Below are positions 60,277 to 64,000 of a stretch of 64,000 nucleotides of DNA, piece after piece. The translations under genes and the position numbers were made by a program. The stretch is from contig JAOPHQ010002903.1 of NCBI GenBank assembly GCA_030340625.1, forward strand, positions 37,501-101,500, in the 5' to 3' direction. This DNA is from Merluccius polli (Eukaryota; Chordata; Actinopteri; Gadiformes; Merlucciidae). The notes below the pieces were generated by a model. It did no database searches. It was not told the origin of the DNA and saw only the letters and a list, made by a program, of their open reading frames with translations. Every line of letters begins with the position of its first letter. Within the stretch, counting starts at the first letter, position 1.

Positions 60277-60465
60277 CTGTTGCCTAGGAGATCACCGGGG
60301 GGCACAGCCAATCACACGAGAGATCAGATCCTACTTCATGGCATCATTTTATGTGTGCGTAATATCTATATACGTATTTTTGTGTGTGCGTGTGTCTCTA
60401 TATGCGTGTGTGTGTGTATAGTATGCGTTTGCAGTATAGTATGTGCATAGTGTGTGTGTGTGTGT
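60277..60465. other. mrps9 intron up to the retrotransposon
   Basis: Short intronic stretch with GT-rich words. The retrotransposon sits at the end of a (GT)n run (60450-60465). Confidence 0.6.
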
Positions 60466-60975
60466 TGTGGCAACCCGGCCCGTACCCAGAGGCCCTGGAA
60501 GCCCAGGGGACAGGTCATACAGGGGGTTTACCACCCGGTTTCCCCAGAGGGCGCTGTGGAGCGCTTTAGCTGGGCACCACTCAGAGCGATTGGAAACACC
60601 TGCGCAGGAGGAAGGTGAACAACTGCAGGTGAGCATAAAAGGAGGAAATGAAGTTATGTCTCGAGTGACCCATGTCGTTTCAGTACGGAGTGACAGACAG
60701 GACCGGGGTTCCTCTACCGGACGGCCCATTCCCCGGGCAGACTGGCCAAGTGGACTAGCCGCCGCGCACCCGGACCGGGACCGCGTGAGAGAGAGGACGA
60801 GAGACCGGCCGAGGCTCACGGAGCCCATACTTTAAGTTATAGTTTTGATACGGAGTGAGAGGCTACACGGGTTTTTTGGGCTGGACTGAATAAATGAGCC
60901 TTGGTTTGGCTTTTTTTGTTTCAAAGACTTGTCTTGATTCGGGGGAAGGGGACACTACGGGGCCGGGGTACCACA
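60466..60975 (+). mobile_element. 5' LTR of a Ty3/Gypsy (Gmr1-like) retrotransposon
   Basis: The segment begins TGTGGCAACCCGG and ends GGTACCACA, giving the usual TG...CA ends (about 510 bp). It has a TATA-like GCATAAAAGG at about 60634 and AATAAA at 60889-60894. A candidate primer-binding site TGGTGGAGAAGG follows at 60978. The 3' LTR is outside the window, so borders are inferred from one copy only. Confidence 0.6.
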
Positions 60976-61064
60976 TATGGTGGAGAAGGCGGACTACCCG
61001 ACCGCGCTACTGAGTTCATTTTTATTTTTGGTAAATTTTCCCCTGGGGGAACACCCGACCCCGA

Positions 61065-64000
61065 ATGCAGGATCCCGACAGTGCTGCAAACGCGGCCGCC
61101 GCACTGAGGGACGCTGCCGAGGAACGTGCCCTCCTCCGGCAAGCGGTCCTACGACTGGAAATACGCACAGCGCCCGCCTCAACGATCTCAGCGCCCACCA
61201 GCCGCCTAACCAAACTAGGTCCAGAGGATGATGTGGAGGCGTACCTGGAGATATTCGAGAGGACGGCCCGGGGAGAGGGATGGCCAGAGGAACAGTGGGC
61301 CCACATTCTGGCCCCCTTCCTCACTGGACCCGCCCAGCAGGCGAGTCAGGATTTAACACCGGAACAGGCAAGTCGGTACGCCACTCTAAAGCAGGCGGTC
61401 CTGGCGTACTATGGACACAGTCTGGCTGCCCGGGCCCAGCGGTTCCACGACTGGCGGTTCGATCCCAGGGGCGCCGTGAGGTCCCAGATCGCCCAGCAGG
61501 GACGGCTTATTAGGAAGTGGCTCACCGGCGATGACGGCCCCAGCGTTCTGGATCGGGTTCTACTGGACAACACCATCCGCCAGCTTTCCCCGGACGCCCA
61601 GAGAACCCTCGCTCTCAACCACCCGAACACTGTGGATGAACTCATTCGACAGCTGGAGAACTGGCAGGTTGCCCAACAGCTTAGCGGCGGCGCCCGGACA
61701 CCGGCCCGGCCTGTCGAGACCCGGAGGGACAGACGGGGAACGGAGCCACCTCGACGGGTAGCCCCGCCGAGACCCCAGACACACCCACCGGAAGGGAGAG
61801 AGGAATGGCGTTGTTTTAGCTGTGGCCAGACAGGCCACCTCGCTCGCCAGTGCCCGGAGAACAGGGACGTTTCTATGCCCTCGGCCTTCGCTGGTGAAGG
61901 GCGACCCGGACCATGCCTCCTCACCACCTGTTGGGCACATCAGGAGGCCGGAGGCCCAACCATCCCGGCTCGGGTGGGCGACCAGGACACTCAGGCCCTC
62001 ATTGACACGGGGAGTGTCGTCACGCTCCTGCGGCCTGACCTAGCCGTAGGCAGGCCGGGGGAGCCCATTGAGGTTGCCTGCATACATGGGGACACCCGCA
62101 CGTATGCCACGTGCCAGGTGGTGGTACGGACCCCCCGAGGGGCCTTCACAGTAAGGGCAGGGATCGTACCCAACCTTCCCGTGCCCCTACTGATTGGGAG
62201 AGACTGCCCCATCTTCAACCGGCTATGGATCGCCGAACCCGGTTCCAGACCGCCACGACCCCAGCCGAGGCGACGCGGCCGACCCGTTCGGCACGCCTAC
62301 GGAGCTCGGGCGGCCCACTCCTCCCCAGCCGAGACGTCGGGAGAGGGAGACGGCAGCGGGAGGGACGGTCCCACCCCACCAGGCACCCCAGCCCGCCCGA
62401 TCGGTGGGGCTCCCTGTCCGGACCGATCAGGAACCCCAGACACCATGACGGCGTCCGAGAAGTCCGCCGGTCTCGGGGAGACGGAGAGTTCCCCCCTTAC
62501 GGAGCTCTCTGACTTTCCCCCTACCGGGAGGGGAGAGGACCAGCCCGGACGGTTCGCCACCGCCCAACTACAGGACGACACCCTGAAACACGCCTGGAGT
62601 CACGTCCTCTCCCACGACGGCCAGGCCAGGGACTCGGTGAGTACCCTACCTCACCCACATTTCTGCACCAGGTCGGGCCTACTATACCGGGTAGTAGAAG
62701 GGGGGGGAGCAGTGACAGAGCAACTGGTAGTACCTCGGCCATATGTCAGTAAGGTCCTCTTCATGGCACACACGCACGTCTTAGGGGCCCACCTAGGCAT
62801 GGACAAAACGAGGGATAGGATCCTAGCCCGATTCTACTGGCCCGGGATAAAAAAAGACGTTACCGAGTATTGTCAGGCGTGTCCGGAGTGCCAGCGCACT
62901 GCCCCGAGACCCTCAACCCGAAGTCCGTTGATCCCGATGCCCATTATAGAGGTACCATTTGACCGGCTGGCACTAGACATTGTGGGGCCTCTCCCTAAGA
63001 CCAGCCGGGGTCATCGGTACATCCTGGTCATGGTAGACTATGCGACCCGCTACCCTGAAGCACTACCCCTCCGCACCGCCACCGCTAAGGCAGTAGCCCG
63101 GGAGCTAATGCTGCTTTTTAGCCGGGTGGGGATAGCAAAGGAGATTTTAACAGACCAGGGGTCATGTTTTATGTCACGCGTATTAAAGGAACTGCTTAGT
63201 CTCCTGCAGGTGAAGCAGCTGAGGACGTCAGTGTATCACCCCCAGACGGACGGGCTCGTTGAGAGGTTCAACAAAACTCTGAAGCAGATGCTGAAGAAGG
63301 CCATGGAGGTGGATGGGAAGAACTGGGACCAGCTCCTTCCCCACGTCCTCTTCGCGGTTCGCGAGGTACCCCAGGCCTCCACCGGGTTCTCCCCATTTGA
63401 ACTGTTATATGGACGGCGGCCAAGGGGACTACTGGACCTAGCAAAAGAGGCTTGGGAAAGCCAACCCTCCCCACATCGTACCATGGTGGACCACGTCGAA
63501 CAGGTGCAGGAGAGAATGGCTCAGGTCTGGCCCATAGTCCGCGAACACCTTCACAACGCACAGCAGGCCCAGGCCCGGACCTACAACCGGGGGGCACAGC
63601 TGCGCCTCTTCCAGCCGGGTGAGTTGGTCCTGGTCCTCATTCCTACAGCGGAATGTAGGTTTCTGGCCAAGTGGCAGGGACCGTACGAGGTGGTTGACCG
63701 GGTTGGGGAGGTGAACTACCGGGTGCGGCAGCCGGGGAGGCGTAAACCCACCCAGTTGTACCATGTTAACCTCCTCAAACCGTGGAGGGTTGGGACAACT
63801 CCTCCAAGTCCAGCTCCCTTGGTCCTGGCCACCCGGAAAGCCGTACCGGAAGTCCCGATGGGAGACGACCTCAGCCCTGCCCAGAAACAGGACCTCCGCG
63901 ACGTTGTGTTGCAGCATCAGGACGTGTTTTCGGAGGTACCCGGGAGAACGACGGTCGCTCAACACGACATCAGAACAGCAGCAGGCGTCACGGTGCGCGT
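61065..64000 (+). CDS. Gag-Pol polyprotein of Gmr1-like Ty3/Gypsy element (5' part, open at window end)
   Basis: From ATG at 61065 one frame stays open to the last base (978 codons), so gag and pol are fused without a frameshift. Gag capsid-like region covers about residues 30-230 (VEAYLEIFERTA, QAVLAYYGHSL). A CCHC zinc knuckle follows (C250, C253, H258, C263). The protease motif is LIDTGS (D314). Integrase has an H571/H576/C606/C609 zinc site and a catalytic triad D638, D697, E733 with the classical 35-residue last gap, then a GPY/F-like module (KWQGPYEV). No reverse transcriptase lies between protease and integrase; pre-RT sequence (QHQDVFSEVPGRT) begins only after integrase. This order is that of Gmr1-type elements. 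Absence of stops suggests a young, possibly active copy, antisense to mrps9. Confidence 0.85.
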   Translation, partial: MQDPDSAANAAAALRDAAEERALLRQAVLRLEIRTAPASTISAPTSRLTKLGPEDDVEAYLEIFERTARGEGWPEEQWAHILAPFLTGPAQQASQDLTPEQASRYATLKQAVLAYYGHSLAARAQRFHDWRFDPRGAVRSQIAQQGRLIRKWLTGDDGPSVLDRVLLDNTIRQLSPDAQRTLALNHPNTVDELIRQLENWQVAQQLSGGARTPARPVETRRDRRGTEPPRRVAPPRPQTHPPEGREEWRCFSCGQTGHLARQCPENRDVSMPSAFAGEGRPGPCLLTTCWAHQEAGGPTIPARVGDQDTQALIDTGSVVTLLRPDLAVGRPGEPIEVACIHGDTRTYATCQVVVRTPRGAFTVRAGIVPNLPVPLLIGRDCPIFNRLWIAEPGSRPPRPQPRRRGRPVRHAYGARAAHSSPAETSGEGDGSGRDGPTPPGTPARPIGGAPCPDRSGTPDTMTASEKSAGLGETESSPLTELSDFPPTGRGEDQPGRFATAQLQDDTLKHAWSHVLSHDGQARDSVSTLPHPHFCTRSGLLYRVVEGGGAVTEQLVVPRPYVSKVLFMAHTHVLGAHLGMDKTRDRILARFYWPGIKKDVTEYCQACPECQRTAPRPSTRSPLIPMPIIEVPFDRLALDIVGPLPKTSRGHRYILVMVDYATRYPEALPLRTATAKAVARELMLLFSRVGIAKEILTDQGSCFMSRVLKELLSLLQVKQLRTSVYHPQTDGLVERFNKTLKQMLKKAMEVDGKNWDQLLPHVLFAVREVPQASTGFSPFELLYGRRPRGLLDLAKEAWESQPSPHRTMVDHVEQVQERMAQVWPIVREHLHNAQQAQARTYNRGAQLRLFQPGELVLVLIPTAECRFLAKWQGPYEVVDRVGEVNYRVRQPGRRKPTQLYHVNLLKPWRVGTTPPSPAPLVLATRKAVPEVPMGDDLSPAQKQDLRDVVLQHQDVFSEVPGRTTVAQHDIRTAAGVTVR

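Noticed and set aside
61280..62512. Several short plus-strand frames in the retrotransposon
   Set aside because: They are out-of-frame shadows of the single long gag-pol frame that begins at 61065.

Overview
The window is nuclear DNA of a teleost fish. Intron-containing vertebrate genes with fish-type paralogues lie in DNA full of (CA)n/(GA)n microsatellites, minisatellites and cut-and-paste transposons. The very high dinucleotide-repeat load, plus a Ty3/Gypsy element whose integrase precedes reverse transcriptase (the Gmr1 type first described in Atlantic cod), makes a gadiform (cod-like) fish a reasonable guess. That species guess is inference.

Layout. 1-1.9 kb: degenerate CA repeats and a perfect hairpin. 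1.94-8.19 kb: a nest of transposons inside one hAT-type element, including a small element carrying a helicase-like N-terminus and a 2.7-kb near-palindrome inside a Harbinger-like element. 8.3-13.6 kb (+): a two-exon TRIM/PRY-SPRY E3 ligase gene that seems to have lost its start codon; its intron holds a broken Harbinger-type Myb/SANT gene. 13.5-19.8 kb: a tandem duplication starting in the last bases of the SPRY exon, with one copy split by a foldback element. 19.8-25 kb: satellites and microsatellites, no gene.

25.6-60.3 kb holds four genes, all on the minus strand. calcrl (12 coding exons, 466 aa) is a class B receptor for CGRP/adrenomedullin. fam171b (8 exons, 802 aa) is a type I membrane protein. 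slain1 (9 exons, 555 aa) is a microtubule plus-end factor. mrps9 (last two exons only) encodes a mitochondrial small-subunit ribosomal protein. Exon phases agree throughout, with no stops or frameshifts, so calcrl, fam171b and slain1 look intact. calcrl next to fam171b matches human 2q32.1, except that ZSWIM2 is not seen between them. From 60.47 kb to the window end lies the 5' half of an intact-looking Gypsy retrotransposon (+): one LTR and a gag-protease-integrase frame open for 978 codons.

Most striking: splice sites of slain1 and mrps9 set directly into ~80-120 bp (CA)n tracts; two independent short transposons carrying the same truncated helicase-like N-terminus; a calcrl exon end repeated as a tandem array in its intron; and paired perfect CRE sites at the presumed calcrl promoter. 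All calls come from reading the sequence and from remembered family knowledge; no search was run.
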